From Saccharospirillum impatiens DSM 12546 (GTDB lineage: Bacteria > Pseudomonadota > Gammaproteobacteria > Pseudomonadales > Natronospirillaceae): DNA of 64,000 nucleotides. Positions within the stretch are counted from its first letter, which is position 1, and the number at the start of each line of letters is the position of its first letter. The translations under genes were made by a program, and so were the position numbers. The notes below the pieces were generated by a model. That model ran no database searches. It was given only the letters and a program-made list of their open reading frames with translations, and was not told the origin of the DNA. The stretch is from assembly GCF_000423605.1 (NCBI RefSeq), contig NZ_AUIH01000010.1, forward strand, positions 79,967 through 143,966. Direction: 5' to 3'. Shown here piece by piece: positions 28,775-38,630 of this stretch.

Positions 28775-29857
28775 TCAGTCGTGATACACGACCCGGTTTC
28801 GCCCGCTGGCTTTGGCCTCAAACAAGGCCTGGTCGGCCCGGGCGAAGACCTTGTCGAATAAGGTCTGAGTAGTTTCGTGGTGAGGGCAGGGGCGCATTTG
28901 CGCAACGCCAAAACTGGCACGGATAGCTAGCCGGGTGTTCTTCCAGGTGATGCTGTGCTGTTCGAGCTTTTCACGCAGCGTTTCGGCCAGTGAGCTTGCC
29001 GTCTTTCCATCTGCCGGTAACCAGAGCGCAAATTCCTCGCCCCCAAATCGTGACAGTGTCGCTTCTTTGGGTAGCGCTGACTTCAACGCAGTGGCCACTG
29101 ATTTAAGGGCAGCGTCACCGGCCTGATGGCCGAGCGTATCGTTGATGCGCTTGAAGTCATCAAGGTCGATAATGATCAGTGACCCGAGATCCGGCGACGT
29201 TTTCAACGCACGTTCAATGCGTTGAATCAGAGCGCGGCGGTTGTGCAGTCCGGTCAGGTGATCGTGATTGACCTCCCATTCCAGGCGCTCGCGCAGTATG
29301 CCGTTGGTGATCAGAGTGGCAGCAACTTCGAGGGCGGCGACCATGCTGTCGGAGTAGTCGCGCGGGGCGTCGCAATCGTCGAAACCGAGAATTCCCCACC
29401 AGGCACCATCGACCATGATGGGGATGGTCAGCATCGACTTAATGTTCTGAACCTCGAACTCGTACTGTAAAAAAGGGCCCACCGTCGCGATGTTGTGCCT
29501 GAGCACGTCACCGTTCAAACGCGACTGATAAAGCGAGCGAATGTCTTCATTGCCGACCTCCACGCGATGCTCATTAAAGCGCGGGTCATTAATTTCGGAA
29601 TATTGTGGTTCTGACGCCCATTCATAAAGAAAGCTGGTGACGTAATGGTTCGGCCCCTGGTCGAGTACTTCAAACATCCAGGTCCGATTAGACGACGTGG
29701 CCTCTCCCAGTTCCGCCAGGAAATCGGCGATACCATGTCGCCACCCCCGCTCGGAACCCAGATAGCGAGCCGCGTGAGAAACCGCCAGAAATAAACCGGA
29801 TGAATCGGGGTTGGGCTTGTTCAGCCCAGGCGAGAAGGGCGATAACGGTTCAGGCAT
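28775..29857 (-). CDS. GAF-GGDEF diguanylate cyclase
   Basis: 360 residues, soluble. Residues about 35-190 form a GAF-like sensor (contains SMLTIPIMVDGAWWGILGFDD). Residues about 195-355 form a GGDEF domain with HDHLTGLHNRRALIQRI, IIDLDDFKRINDTLGHQAGD and the active motif FGGEEF. The product inhibition site (RxxD five residues before) is not present (KEATLSRFGGEEF). It would synthesise c-di-GMP in response to an unknown cytoplasmic signal. The stop is 3 bases from the end of the chemoreceptor remnant on the other strand. Confidence 0.9.
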   Translation of the reverse strand: MPEPLSPFSPGLNKPNPDSSGLFLAVSHAARYLGSERGWRHGIADFLAELGEATSSNRTWMFEVLDQGPNHYVTSFLYEWASEPQYSEINDPRFNEHRVEVGNEDIRSLYQSRLNGDVLRHNIATVGPFLQYEFEVQNIKSMLTIPIMVDGAWWGILGFDDCDAPRDYSDSMVAALEVAATLITNGILRERLEWEVNHDHLTGLHNRRALIQRIERALKTSPDLGSLIIIDLDDFKRINDTLGHQAGDAALKSVATALKSALPKEATLSRFGGEEFALWLPADGKTASSLAETLREKLEQHSITWKNTRLAIRASFGVAQMRPCPHHETTQTLFDKVFARADQALFEAKASGRNRVVYHD

Positions 29858-29961
29858 GACACAAAGCAGATTACTGCAATAATCAAGTGTCTATCTAATG
29901 TAGCATCGATTCATGCAGGCCGCAGCTGCGGCCTGCATTTAGTGAGTTTAACCATTTACTA

Positions 29962-32853
29962 TCAGGGTGTGCGGTAGCTGTCGATGCTCGGGCAGCTGCA
30001 CATGAAATTGCGATCACCATGTACGTTGTCGACCCGGTTTACGGCAGGCCAGAATTTGGCCGCAAGCGTGGCCGCAGTCGGGAATACCGCCTGCTCGCGG
30101 CTGTAGGGCCGGTCCCACTCACCAATCAGATCCAGTTGCGAGTGCGGCGCGTGACGCAACGGGCTCTGCTCTTCGCTGTACTGGCCCGATTTGACCGCCT
30201 CTATTTCAGCGCGAATGCCTTTCATGGCTTCGATAAACCGGTCCAGCTCAGCCTGTGATTCCGATTCTGTCGGCTCGATCATCAAGGTGCCTGGCACCGG
30301 AAAGCTCATGGTGGGGGCGTGAAAGCCATAGTCCATCAATCGCTTGGCAATGTCTTCCTCGGTAATGCCGGTGTCTGCTTTCAATGGGCGAATGTCCAGA
30401 ATGCACTCGTGGGCGACCCGGCCGTTACGGCCCCGGTACAGTACGGGGTAGTCGTCTTTGAGACACTCTGCGACATAGTTGGCATTGAGAATGGCGATTT
30501 CAGACGATTGACGCAGCCCTTCATGACCCAGCATGCGGTTGTACATCCAGGTGATCGGCAGAATGCCAGCCGAACCGTAAGGTGCCGCCGAGACTGCGCC
30601 CGAGCCTTCGGTTTCACTGTGGCCCGGCAGGTAAGGCGCCAGATGCGCTTTTACGCCAATAGGGCCCATACCCGGGCCGCCACCGCCATGCGGGATGGCA
30701 AAGGTTTTATGCAGGTTCAGGTGTGAGACATCAGAACCGATAAACCCGGGCTGAGTCAGGCCCACCTGGGCGTTCAGGTTGGCACCGTCGAGATACACCT
30801 GGCCGCCAAACTGGTGAATGATGTCGCACAGTTCACGCACACCTTCCTCGTACACACCATGCGTAGAGGGATAGGTAATCATGCAGGCCGAGAGCTTATC
30901 GCCCGCGGCTTCGGCTTTGGCGCGCAAATCGGCCAGGTCGACGTTGCCTTCATCGTCACAATTCACGATCACCACGTCCATGCTCATCATCGCGGCGGAG
31001 GCCGGGTTGGTGCCATGGGCCGAGGCGGGAATCAGACACACCGTGCGCTGGCCTTCGCCATTGGCCTGCTGGTAGCGACGTATCGCCAGCAAGCCAGCGT
31101 ATTCACCCTGGGCCCCTGAGTTAGGCTGCAGCGACATGGCATCGTAGCCGGTGATCTCAGCCAGGTCCCGCTCCAGGTCGGCTAGCAAGCGGGCATAGCC
31201 CTGTGCCTGGTCGACGGGCGCGAAGGGGTGCATGTTGGCAAATTCCGGCCAGGTCACCGGAATCATTTCGGCAGTGGCGTTCAGTTTCATGGTGCAGGAG
31301 CCGAGCGGAATCATGCCGTGAACCAACGAGTAATCTTTGTTTTCCAGCGAACGAATGTACCGCAACATCTCGGTTTCGCTGTGGTGACGGTTAAACACCG
31401 GGTGGCTGAGCACGGCATCGTTGCGGCGCTGGGCCGGGTCGATACCGGGTGCCGTGCCAGGTGTAGTGTCCGCCAGCAACTGCGCATCCAGTTCAGCGAC
31501 AGACAACCCGTGGTTGTCGCCGAGCAACACCCGGAACAGGTCGAGCACATCGGCCTCGGTCGTGGTTTCATCCAGGCTGATGCCGATACGACCGTCGCCA
31601 AAGTCACGCAGATTCATCGACTTGCCGCGCGCGCGGTCATGAACGCTGGCATCGAAGCCGGTCAGCGCCAGAGTGTCGAAGTACGAAGTCGGCACGCTAA
31701 TACCCTTTTGCTGCAAACCCAGCGCCAGAATACCGGTCAGGCGATGCACCCGTTCAGCAATGGCGGTCAGGCCTTCCGGGCCGTGATACACCGCATAAAA
31801 GGCAGCCAGGTTGGCAAGCAATGCCTGAGCGGTACAGATATTCGACGTCGCCTTTTCACGGCGAATGTGTTGCTCACGGGTCTGCATCGCCATGCGCAGG
31901 GCAGTATTGCCCCGGGTGTCGACCGACACGCCGATGATGCGCCCCGGCACCTGGCGTTTCAGGTCTTCACGGGCAGCAAAGAAAGCCGCGTGCGGGCCAC
32001 CGTAGCCCATGGGCACGCCAAAGCGCTGCGCGGAACCCAATACGATGTCAGCGCCCAGCTCACCGGGTGATTTGAGCAGCATCAGCGCCAGCAAATCACT
32101 GGCCACTGCAACCATGGCCCCCTGTGCCTTGGCACTGGCAATCAGCGTCCCCAAATCGGCAATCTGGCCGTCGGTTCCGGGGTACTGGAACAAAGCGCCA
32201 AAGGGGTTGTGTTCGCTGATGGCAGCGGCCGGCGCGACCACCAGTTCAAACCCGAAATGCTCGGCGCGGGTTTCCAGCACGGCCAGTGTTTGCGGGTGCA
32301 CATCGTCGGCCACAAAGAAGACATTGCTCTTGCAGCGGCGGTTGGCGCGCTGGCACAGTGTCATCGCTTCGGCGGCGGCTGTGGCTTCATCGAGCAGGGA
32401 GGCGTTGGCCAGGTCCAACCCGGTCAGATCCATGATGATCTGCTGAAAATTCAGCAGCGATTCGAGCCGACCCTGGGAGATTTCAGGCTGGTAGGGTGTA
32501 TAGGCGGTGTACCAGGCCGGGTTTTCCAGCACGTTACGCACAATCACGGCTGGCAGTTGGGTGTTGTAATACCCCTGGCCGATGTAAGAACGAAACACCT
32601 GGTTTTGCCCGGCAATCTCTTTCAATTCCGCCAGCGCCTCGACTTCACTGAGGCCTGCCTCGACGGCGAGCGGGCGTTGCAACCGAATGGCACCCGGGAC
32701 TGTCTGGTCGATCAGTTCACCGACGGTCGCCAGATCGAGTGTATTCAGCATGGAAGCCTGTTCAGCCGCATCCGGTCCGATATGGCGCTGGGTAAAGCTG
32801 GCACCGACCAGTTGGGCGAGGGGTTTACGGGTAAGTGGCAACTTGGCGTTCAT
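29962..32853 (-). CDS. gcvP: Glycine dehydrogenase (aminomethyl-transferring), P protein
   Basis: 963 residues, full-length fused P protein of the glycine cleavage system. It decarboxylates glycine with PLP and passes the aminomethyl group to lipoyl-GcvH. N-terminal half: [20 protein letters not shown] and [18 protein letters not shown]-terminal half: the PLP lysine in [17 protein letters not shown] and the glycine-rich segment [18 protein letters not shown] chose the ATG at 32853 ([10 protein letters not shown]) with GAGG upstream; the longer open frame has no support. It is separated from gcvH by a family A palindrome, so it may have its own promoter. Confidence 0.96.
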   Translation of the reverse strand: MNAKLPLTRKPLAQLVGASFTQRHIGPDAAEQASMLNTLDLATVGELIDQTVPGAIRLQRPLAVEAGLSEVEALAELKEIAGQNQVFRSYIGQGYYNTQLPAVIVRNVLENPAWYTAYTPYQPEISQGRLESLLNFQQIIMDLTGLDLANASLLDEATAAAEAMTLCQRANRRCKSNVFFVADDVHPQTLAVLETRAEHFGFELVVAPAAAISEHNPFGALFQYPGTDGQIADLGTLIASAKAQGAMVAVASDLLALMLLKSPGELGADIVLGSAQRFGVPMGYGGPHAAFFAAREDLKRQVPGRIIGVSVDTRGNTALRMAMQTREQHIRREKATSNICTAQALLANLAAFYAVYHGPEGLTAIAERVHRLTGILALGLQQKGISVPTSYFDTLALTGFDASVHDRARGKSMNLRDFGDGRIGISLDETTTEADVLDLFRVLLGDNHGLSVAELDAQLLADTTPGTAPGIDPAQRRNDAVLSHPVFNRHHSETEMLRYIRSLENKDYSLVHGMIPLGSCTMKLNATAEMIPVTWPEFANMHPFAPVDQAQGYARLLADLERDLAEITGYDAMSLQPNSGAQGEYAGLLAIRRYQQANGEGQRTVCLIPASAHGTNPASAAMMSMDVVIVNCDDEGNVDLADLRAKAEAAGDKLSACMITYPSTHGVYEEGVRELCDIIHQFGGQVYLDGANLNAQVGLTQPGFIGSDVSHLNLHKTFAIPHGGGGPGMGPIGVKAHLAPYLPGHSETEGSGAVSAAPYGSAGILPITWMYNRMLGHEGLRQSSEIAILNANYVAECLKDDYPVLYRGRNGRVAHECILDIRPLKADTGITEEDIAKRLMDYGFHAPTMSFPVPGTLMIEPTESESQAELDRFIEAMKGIRAEIEAVKSGQYSEEQSPLRHAPHSQLDLIGEWDRPYSREQAVFPTAATLAAKFWPAVNRVDNVHGDRNFMCSCPSIDSYRTP

Positions 32854-32936
32854 GAGGGTGCCTCGGGGTAAGAGAGTGGAACTGACAGTAAAAAAAGTGC
32901 CTGTCGATGTTAAGTTCTGACTTTGCAATCAACTGA

Positions 32937-33063
32937 GTGTCAGGTGCCGGGTATGCCGATCCGGGGAATTCCGCAACATGGATGTTGCGGTCTAGGCCCC
33001 ATGGATGGGTTGAGTGGGCGGCATCCCGTACGACCCCGGAGCGGCATACCCGGTGCCTGACAC
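32937..33063 (+). repeat. Large palindromic repeat, family A, copy 5
   Basis: Arms GTGTCAGGTGCCGGGTATGCC / GGCATACCCGGTGCCTGACAC (perfect over 21 bases). Core CCGCAACATGGATGTTGCGGTCTAGGCCCCATGG. Near the 3' side an extra GGGCGGCATCCCGTAC replaces the usual TTTACGC. It lies between gcvH and gcvP. Confidence 0.92.
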
Positions 33064-33108
33064 GGGAACCAGGCACCATAGTAAAACCAACCTCCAAATC
33101 GGACGCGG

Positions 33109-33504
33109 CTAAGCGTCCGACGAAGTAGTACTTGCCTGGTACTGATCCGCCGTCAGCAGGGCGTCCAGTTCTGAATCGTCGCTGGGCGTCAGGGTAAAGA
33201 TCCAGCCATCGGTGTAGCAGGCTTCGTTTATGGTTTCGGGCGCGTCTTCAAGCTGTTCATTAATGCTGGTCACAGTGCCTGAAATGGGGCTGTAGATATC
33301 GCTGGCCGCCTTGACCGATTCGATCACGGCACACTCACCACCGGCGCTCAGTTCCTGGCCGACTTCCGGCAATTCCACAAACACCACATCGCCGAGCTGA
33401 GTCTGTGCATGGTCGGTAATGCCCACGGAGACGGTGCCATCGCCGTTATCGCGCACCCATTCGTGGCTTTTCGCGTATCTCAGTTCGGTCGGGATGGCGG
33501 TCAT
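33109..33504 (-). CDS. gcvH: Glycine cleavage system H protein
   Basis: 131 residues, the lipoyl carrier of the glycine cleavage system. It shows [33 protein letters not shown] and the lipoylation site [15 protein letters not shown], and the C-terminal half contains [15 protein letters not shown] chose the ATG at 33504 ([10 protein letters not shown]), with CGAGGA about 8 bases upstream. It is first on the minus strand, before gcvP, with a divergent XRE-cupin regulator next to it. Confidence 0.96.
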   Translation of the reverse strand: MTAIPTELRYAKSHEWVRDNGDGTVSVGITDHAQTQLGDVVFVELPEVGQELSAGGECAVIESVKAASDIYSPISGTVTSINEQLEDAPETINEACYTDGWIFTLTPSDDSELDALLTADQYQASTTSSDA

Positions 33505-33560
33505 CGGAGTATCCTCGAAAGTTGATCTGAAGGTCAGGTTTGGCAAGCCCGGAAACACAA

Positions 33561-33580
33561 AACCGGCGCGGACGCCGGTT
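33561..33580 (-). terminator. Perfect hairpin in the gcvH leader
   Basis: AACCGGCG-CGGA-CGCCGGTT, a perfect 8-bp stem 57 bases before the gcvH start. On the minus strand it is followed by TTGTGTTT, which resembles a weak terminator tail, so an attenuator in the gcvH leader is possible. Confidence 0.4.
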
Positions 33581-33667
33581 TGCGCAGGTAACCCGTATTC
33601 AGTAGTTGGGGTTGCCAGTAATAATTTGATTAAAGGGTAGCAACGGCCTTTCGCGTTGACAACAAAT

Positions 33668-33683
33668 ATTTCTTATAGGAAAC
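33668..33683. promoter_or_regulatory. Candidate operator shared by the gcv genes, copy 1
   Basis: ATTTCTTATAGGAAAC. It matches the perfect palindrome GTTTCCTATTGGAAAC before gcvT (34861-34876) in 13 of 16 positions. It lies in the divergent region between gcvH and the XRE-cupin regulator, just after TTGACA (33656-33661), a position expected for an autoregulated operator. Confidence 0.5.
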
Positions 33684-33786
33684 AAGAGCAGAGCATCGGG
33701 GACCGAGCGTTCCCTGCCTGAGGTGCCTGTGCGATACTCGACGCCATACCGCTAACCACCCACCTTTGCAGCGAGCCCCGAAGCGC

Positions 33787-34440
33787 ATGTCAGACGAACC
33801 TCATTTTCTCAAGCAGGCAACAGCCGACGAGAGCGAGACCAAAGCCATGCGCATTGCGCGTAAAAGCGCGACTGAAGCCACACTGGAGCCCTTGCAGCTG
33901 GGGCAGCGTGTGCGCGCAATTCGCCTCAGCCAGAACCTGACTCTGGAAGAAGCCAGCAAGCGCACCGGACTGGCCCGGTCGACGCTGTCGAAAATCGAAA
34001 ACGAACAGATTTCACCAACGTTCAGCGCGGTCAACAAGCTGGTACACGGCCTGGGCATCGATATTCCGCAACTGTTCGCCCAGCCACGCACCGGAGCCAG
34101 TGCCGGGGGCCGGCGCGACATCACTCGCAAAGGTGAGGGCAAACCGCACCCCACGCCCACCTATGAGCACGAACTGCTCGCCACCCAGCTGACGCAAAAG
34201 AAAATGGTGCCGTTTCGCACCCGGGTGCATACCCGCACCTTTGATGAATTCGATGAATGGATCCGTCACGAGGGCGAAGAGTTCCTCTACGTATTGTCGG
34301 GCGAAATCCTCTTCTACACCGAGTTCTACGAACCCGTCACCCTCAACGAAGGCGACTCCGCCTATTACGACTGCACCATGGGCCACGCCCTGGTCTCTAC
34401 CAGCGAGCAGGATGCTGAGGTGTTGTGGGTGACTGCCTAA
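33787..34440 (+). CDS. XRE-family regulator with C-terminal cupin sensor, likely controls gcv genes
   Basis: About 217 residues. A helix-turn-helix of the XRE/SinR type lies at about 40-100 (LGQRVRAIRLSQNLTLEEAS, LARSTLSKIENEQISPTF), followed by a cupin domain at about 140-215 (HEGEEFLYVLSGEILFYTE, LNEGDSAYYDCTMGHAL). Such XRE-cupin proteins usually regulate adjacent amino-acid or amine catabolism genes. Placement between gcvH and gcvT and the shared palindrome make it a candidate regulator of the glycine cleavage genes. I took the ATG at 33787; an upstream TTG (33766) would add 7 residues. Confidence 0.87.
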   Translation: MSDEPHFLKQATADESETKAMRIARKSATEATLEPLQLGQRVRAIRLSQNLTLEEASKRTGLARSTLSKIENEQISPTFSAVNKLVHGLGIDIPQLFAQPRTGASAGGRRDITRKGEGKPHPTPTYEHELLATQLTQKKMVPFRTRVHTRTFDEFDEWIRHEGEEFLYVLSGEILFYTEFYEPVTLNEGDSAYYDCTMGHALVSTSEQDAEVLWVTA

Positions 34441-34506
34441 TGGGTGGCTGGGAGGCTTCATTGGGGCGGGTTGAATAACCTACTTTGCCAGGAGTCCGCT
34501 ATGGCA

Positions 34507-34603
34507 GGTGGGTAATGGTTTGGCGGGTCGCTGCAAGTACGTCCGTGTAAGCTCGGCGGTCCCCATCCATGGGGACCGACGTCCCGCCAAACCATTACCC
34601 ACC
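34507..34603 (+). repeat. Large palindromic repeat, core variant 3, copy 6
   Basis: Perfect 21-bp arms GGTGGGTAATGGTTTGGCGGG / CCCGCCAAACCATTACCCACC. The core is TCGCTGCAAGTACG, then GTGTAAGCTCGGCGGTCCCCATCCATGG and GGACCGACG, a third core type that is also found, reversed, at 50403. Confidence 0.9.
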
Positions 34604-34693
34604 CGCCGTCGCTGGTCTGATGGACCTTAATTCAGTGTGGATTAAATGAGTTTTCATTGGGGCTGTCGATCAAAGGAGTTCCCACAGGATTGA

Positions 34694-34806
34694 GTGCGTG
34701 GTGCCGGGTATCCCTCTCTGGGGTAGTCCACAGCATGGATGCTGTGGTCTAGGCTCCATGGATGGATTTACGCCGACCCCAGAGAGGGATACCCGGCATC
34801 TCGCAC
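34694..34806 (+). repeat. Large palindromic repeat, family A, copy 7
   Basis: Arms GTGCGTGGTGCCGGGTATCCC, TCTCTGGGGT / ACCCCAGAGA, GGGATACCCGGCATCTCGCAC. Core CACAGCATGGATGCTGTGGTCTAGG: here the inner hairpin is CACAGCAT/ATGCTGTG instead of CCGCAACAT/ATGTTGCGG, another compensated change. Confidence 0.9.
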
Positions 34807-34860
34807 GGACCACTGGCACTGAATATAACGAACTCCGGAGCTTGCCACTGACTTTCTCGA

Positions 34861-34876
34861 GTTTCCTATTGGAAAC
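34861..34876. promoter_or_regulatory. Candidate operator shared by the gcv genes, copy 2
   Basis: GTTTCCTATTGGAAAC, a perfect 16-bp palindrome (GTTTCC-TATT-GGAAAC) about 80 bases before gcvT. It matches the site at 33668-33683 between gcvH and the XRE-cupin regulator. Confidence 0.55.
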
Positions 34877-34957
34877 ACGGTGTTGTTGTTGCATTATGCG
34901 GTTCACTCTACTTTTTTGAATGGGCTTCCGGGCTGCTCAACCGCCAACAGGTGATCT

Positions 34958-36085
34958 ATGACTGATAACACAGACTCTTTGAAAACGACCCCGTTAACGG
35001 ACCTGCACATTGAAATGGGTGCCCGTATGGTGCCGTTCGCCGGCTACTCCATGCCGGTTCAGTATCCGCTTGGGGTAAAGCAGGAGCATCTGCATACCCG
35101 CCATGCGGCGGGTTTGTTTGATGTATCGCACATGGGGCAACTGAAATTGCACGGTGAGCAGGCGGCGGCTGAGCTGGAAAAACTGGTGCCGGTCGACATC
35201 ATCGACTTGCCTGTGGGCAAGCAGCGTTACGCCATTTTCACCAGCGAGACCGGTGGCATTCTGGATGACCTGATGGTGACCCGCTACGAAGACTGCCTGT
35301 ACCTGGTCGTCAATGCCGCCTGCAAAGAGGCCGACATCGCGCATCTGCAAGCGAACCTGGGTAGTGGCGTCACGCTCGAGCGGCTCGATGACCGGGCGCT
35401 CGTTGCCTTACAAGGCCCGAAGGCCGTAGAAGTGCTGGCGCGGTATGAGCCAGCCGTGGCCAAAATGGTGTTTATGGATAACTGGCAGGTTACGCTTGAT
35501 GGGGTTGAATGCTTCGTCTCACGCAGTGGCTATACCGGTGAAGACGGCTATGAGATTTCCATTCCGGCCGCCGATGCCGACCGGCTGGTGCGCCGGTTTC
35601 TGGCTGAGCCCGAGGTCGAACTCATTGGCCTGGGCGCCCGTGATTCACTGCGCCTCGAAAGCGGCCTGTGTTTGTACGGCCACGACATTGATACCACCAC
35701 CACGCCGCTGGAAGGCAGCCTGATCTGGGCCATATCTAAACCGCGACGCGCCGATGGCGAGCGTCCGGGCGGGTTTTTGGGTGCAGACGTGATTCTGGCG
35801 CAAATCGCGAACAAAGACTGGCAGCGCAAGCGAGTGGGCCTGATCGGTACCGGCAGAGCGCCCGTGCGTGAAGGCACGGAGCTGTACAACGCCGAAGGCG
35901 ATCGCATCGGCGTCGTCACCAGTGGAACCTTCGGCCCGAGTGCTGAAGCCTCCGTAGCCATGGGATACGTCGAAACGGCCTGCAGCGCCCTGGAAACCGA
36001 GGTGTTCGCCGAAGTTCGTGGCAAGCGCCTGCCCATGACGGTTAGCCGCATGCCCTTTGTTGAGCAGCGCTACTACCGGGGCTGA
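34958..36085 (+). CDS. gcvT: Aminomethyltransferase (glycine cleavage T protein)
   Basis: 375 residues. It transfers the methylene group from aminomethyl-lipoyl-GcvH to tetrahydrofolate, releasing ammonia. Family motifs are MVPFAGYSMPVQYPLGV, AGLFDVSHMGQ with the catalytic aspartate of the family further on in the GYTGEDGYEI region, ARDSLRLESGLCLYGHDID and RVGLIGTGRAPVREG. It is on the opposite strand from gcvPH, with its own upstream region holding a palindromic operator candidate. Its 3' end overlaps the convergent lipoprotein gene by 13 bases. Confidence 0.95.
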   Translation: MTDNTDSLKTTPLTDLHIEMGARMVPFAGYSMPVQYPLGVKQEHLHTRHAAGLFDVSHMGQLKLHGEQAAAELEKLVPVDIIDLPVGKQRYAIFTSETGGILDDLMVTRYEDCLYLVVNAACKEADIAHLQANLGSGVTLERLDDRALVALQGPKAVEVLARYEPAVAKMVFMDNWQVTLDGVECFVSRSGYTGEDGYEISIPAADADRLVRRFLAEPEVELIGLGARDSLRLESGLCLYGHDIDTTTTPLEGSLIWAISKPRRADGERPGGFLGADVILAQIANKDWQRKRVGLIGTGRAPVREGTELYNAEGDRIGVVTSGTFGPSAEASVAMGYVETACSALETEVFAEVRGKRLPMTVSRMPFVEQRYYRG

Positions 36086-36648
36086 TCGGGCAGGCCGTGC
36101 AACTGGCTGCCAGGCAGCCGGTTGCCTTGCGCATCGGCGACGACGGCGCAGTTCACCACTATGTCCGTGACCGTCAACTCTACCCAACCGGCTGCCTCGG
36201 CGTCGAGCAATTGCGCCTCTGACGTCAACTCCTGCTGTTGCTCCGATCTTAGCCAGCGCACCTCAACCATTTGCCAGACAGGGCTGTACGGCTGATTATT
36301 GCTGGCCGGGCCAATGGGTTCGGGGGCAGAGGGAATGACATTGATTTGCTCACCCCCGGGAAAGGTATAAACGCGTTCCAGCACCGTTTTCAGGCCGGGC
36401 GGTTTCGGCCTTGGAGGCAAGGCATCCTGAAAACGGGGCGTGTGGTTCGCGCCCTTGGCGATGGCCATGGATCTGGGCCAGGCATCGGTGGTCACGTAAT
36501 AGTAGACCTTACCGTTATACCAGCTGGCGACCAGGGGCAGCGTAATGGCCGGTGTTGCAACCGCCGGGTCCGATGTTCCTGCCGGTTGCAGGCTGCTGCA
36601 AGCCGCCAGTAGAGTGATCAGCACCAGCGTGATCAGTCGACCGCCCAT
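36073..36648 (-). CDS. Hypothetical lipoprotein
   Basis: 191 residues with an N-terminal lipoprotein signal: LITLVLITLLAACSSLQ, lipobox LAAC with the cysteine at about residue 17, so probably outer- or inner-membrane anchored. The mature part includes LPLVASWYNGKVYYYVTTDAWPRSMA and a proline-rich segment (DALPPRPKPPGLK). I do not recognise a family with a known function. Convergent with gcvT, and 24 bases after the solute-binding protein on the same strand, so possibly co-transcribed with it. Confidence 0.75.
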   Translation of the reverse strand: MGGRLITLVLITLLAACSSLQPAGTSDPAVATPAITLPLVASWYNGKVYYYVTTDAWPRSMAIAKGANHTPRFQDALPPRPKPPGLKTVLERVYTFPGGEQINVIPSAPEPIGPASNNQPYSPVWQMVEVRWLRSEQQQELTSEAQLLDAEAAGWVELTVTDIVVNCAVVADAQGNRLPGSQLHGLPDQPR

Positions 36649-36672
36649 AAGCTATCCCTTTTCCTGTCGTGC

Positions 36673-37413
36673 TCAATCGAAGGCGATTTCGCCCCGCGCC
36701 GTCAGATCATCGTAAGCCGTATTCAGGGCGTTGATGACACGGGGGTCAGTCTCCGGGTTCATCGCCAGATACAACCCCACGGTACGAATGCGAAATGCTT
36801 CTTCAACATCCGGATAGCCGCTTTCTTCGGCGATCTTGTAGCCATTGATGTCAGACGTGATCCACACATCGATCAGATCGTTGGCCAGGCGCTGGGCGTT
36901 GAGTGATTCATTGGGCAGTGTCGAGACCTCATAGCCCTGCTCTTGCAGAAAGGTCGTTGCGGCGTCGCCTTGATAACCGCCTACACGCAGCCCGCGCAAA
37001 TCAGTGAGGTTGTCGATCGACAATCGGTGGCCCGTTTTGGCCAGCAGGATCCAGCTGTATTGTCCGACCGGGCCGACCCATTCAAACAAATCTTCGCGTG
37101 ACTCGGTGCGCGCCGTCGAATAGACCCCGTAATTGGGCCTTTCCAGCGCCCGTCCATAAGAGACCGACCAGGTTCGCAACCTCAGTTTGAAGTCGATATC
37201 GGCTTCGGCAAACAATTGCCCGACGATTTCAGTCGCCGTGCCGCCGATGTCTTCAATGTCGTGTTCGTAGGCGGCGCCTTCGAGGCTGTAGTTGAAGGTA
37301 CCGTAGTTTTCGGTGTAAAGGTTGATGCGTGGCAGGTCTTCGGCAAACAACGATACCGGAAGGGCACAAGCGCACACTAACGCGAGTCGTCGAACTAAGG
37401 GGTGGGTCTGCAT
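36673..37413 (-). CDS. Periplasmic solute-binding protein, amino-acid type (SBP_bac_3)
   Basis: 246 residues with a signal peptide ending after SLFAEDLP. The fold is that of extracellular solute-binding family 3: INLYTENYGTFNYSLEG, then DLFEWVGPVGQYSWILLAKTG and LTDLRGLRVGGYQGDAATTFL. No permease or ATPase gene is adjacent, and family members of this kind in marine gammaproteobacteria are often orphan sensors or components of unlinked systems. The ligand is unknown. Possibly co-transcribed with the lipoprotein gene that follows. Confidence 0.85.
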   Translation of the reverse strand: MQTHPLVRRLALVCACALPVSLFAEDLPRINLYTENYGTFNYSLEGAAYEHDIEDIGGTATEIVGQLFAEADIDFKLRLRTWSVSYGRALERPNYGVYSTARTESREDLFEWVGPVGQYSWILLAKTGHRLSIDNLTDLRGLRVGGYQGDAATTFLQEQGYEVSTLPNESLNAQRLANDLIDVWITSDINGYKIAEESGYPDVEEAFRIRTVGLYLAMNPETDPRVINALNTAYDDLTARGEIAFD

Positions 37414-37651
37414 TGAAACGTTAACCTTTTCTGTTTTTTTGAGTTAACGACATCCCGTCCGCAACAGCACATTCCAATCCCTGGTCTCCAATGGGTGCCT
37501 TGCCGCAGAGCGACGCACTGTTTTGGAGCAGCGCCGAAGTGAAAGACTTCGTCGCATAAATGATTGTAGTGATCGTAGCAATAAACTAGCCAGCCGTGCA
37601 GCCTTGTGCAACGGTGAATCGGGATATAGAGACAGTTTAGTAGAAATTGAC

Positions 37652-37687
37652 AAAAAAGCCCCCGATTTGATCAAACCGGGGGCTTTT
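37652..37687 (-). terminator. Intrinsic terminator after psuG
   Basis: Stem GCCCCCG (37658-37664) / CGGGGGC (37677-37683) with AAAAAA on one side and TTTT on the other; on the minus strand it ends GGGGGCTTTTTTG. It lies about 35 bases past the psuG stop and could act in both directions. Confidence 0.85.
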
Positions 37688-37718
37688 ACGAGGAAGTGCC
37701 TGGTTGAACGGCGGTCGG

Positions 37719-38630
37719 TCAGGCGATCAGTGCCCGCGCGATGCCTGCGGCCAGCCGGGCGTTGTTGAACACCAGTTGAATGTTGCTGGCCAGGCTGTCG
37801 CCGCCCGTCAGCTCAGCCACCCGGGCCAGCAGGAAAGGCGTTGATTCCTTGCCGCTGATGCCCTGATCGACCGACTCGGCCAAGGCCTGATCAACAGCGG
37901 CCTGGATCGTCGCCGGATCCATGGCGTAGGCTTCGGGAATCGGGTTGGCGATCACCACGCCACCGGCCAGGTTCATGCCCCACTTGGCGTTTAGAAAAGC
38001 GGCTATGTCGGTGTCGCTGTCGAGGCGGTAATCAACGCCATGGTCACTGATGCGGGTGTAGAAAGCAGGCAGTGAATCGGTTTGGTAACCCAGCACCGGC
38101 ACGCCCTGAGTCTCCAGATACTCGCGGGTCAGACCCAGGTCGAGAATTGACTTGGCGCCAGCGCACACCACAGCAACCGAGGTATGCGCCAGTTCCTGAA
38201 GGTCGGCTGAAATATCAAAGCTTTGTTGCGCACCGCGGTGCACACCGCCTATGCCACCGGTGGCAAACACGCGAATACCGGCCATGTCGGCGATGATCAT
38301 GGTGGCAGCAACGGTGGTCGCCCCGTGCTCACCGCGGGCGACAACATAGGGCAGGTCGCGGCGTGAGCACTTGGCGACGCTATGCCCGGCCTTCGCCAGG
38401 ACATCGATTTCGTCGCAGGTCAACCCTGCTTTCAGGCGACCATTGATGATGGCGATGGTGGCAGGCACCGCGCCGGCATCACGAATAATCTGTTCCACTT
38501 CCTTGGCGGTGGTGGCGTTATCCGGCCAGGGCATGCCATGAGAGATGATGGTGCTTTCCAGCGCGACGACGGGCTGGCCGTTGGCCAGTGCTTCGGCGAC
38601 TTCGGGTTTGATGTCGAGGTATGCGTTCAT
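37719..38630 (-). CDS. psuG: Pseudouridine-5'-phosphate glycosidase
   Basis: 303 residues. It cleaves the C-C glycosidic bond of pseudouridine 5'-phosphate to uracil and ribose 5-phosphate in the cytoplasm. Signature segments are VVALESTIISHGMPWPDN, the catalytic-lysine region AKCSRRDLPYVVARGEHGATTVAATM and FATGGIGGVHRGAQQSFDISADL. The ATG at 38630 overlaps the psuK stop (ATGA), so translation is coupled to the kinase. A terminator follows. Length matches the family (E. coli PsuG about 310 residues). Confidence 0.95.
   Translation of the reverse strand: MNAYLDIKPEVAEALANGQPVVALESTIISHGMPWPDNATTAKEVEQIIRDAGAVPATIAIINGRLKAGLTCDEIDVLAKAGHSVAKCSRRDLPYVVARGEHGATTVAATMIIADMAGIRVFATGGIGGVHRGAQQSFDISADLQELAHTSVAVVCAGAKSILDLGLTREYLETQGVPVLGYQTDSLPAFYTRISDHGVDYRLDSDTDIAAFLNAKWGMNLAGGVVIANPIPEAYAMDPATIQAAVDQALAESVDQGISGKESTPFLLARVAELTGGDSLASNIQLVFNNARLAAGIARALIA

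Noticed and set aside
33505..34957. Glycine riboswitch before gcvH or gcvT
   Set aside because: I looked for the conserved tandem-aptamer motifs on both strands of the two leaders and found none; the leaders contain palindromes and a hairpin instead.
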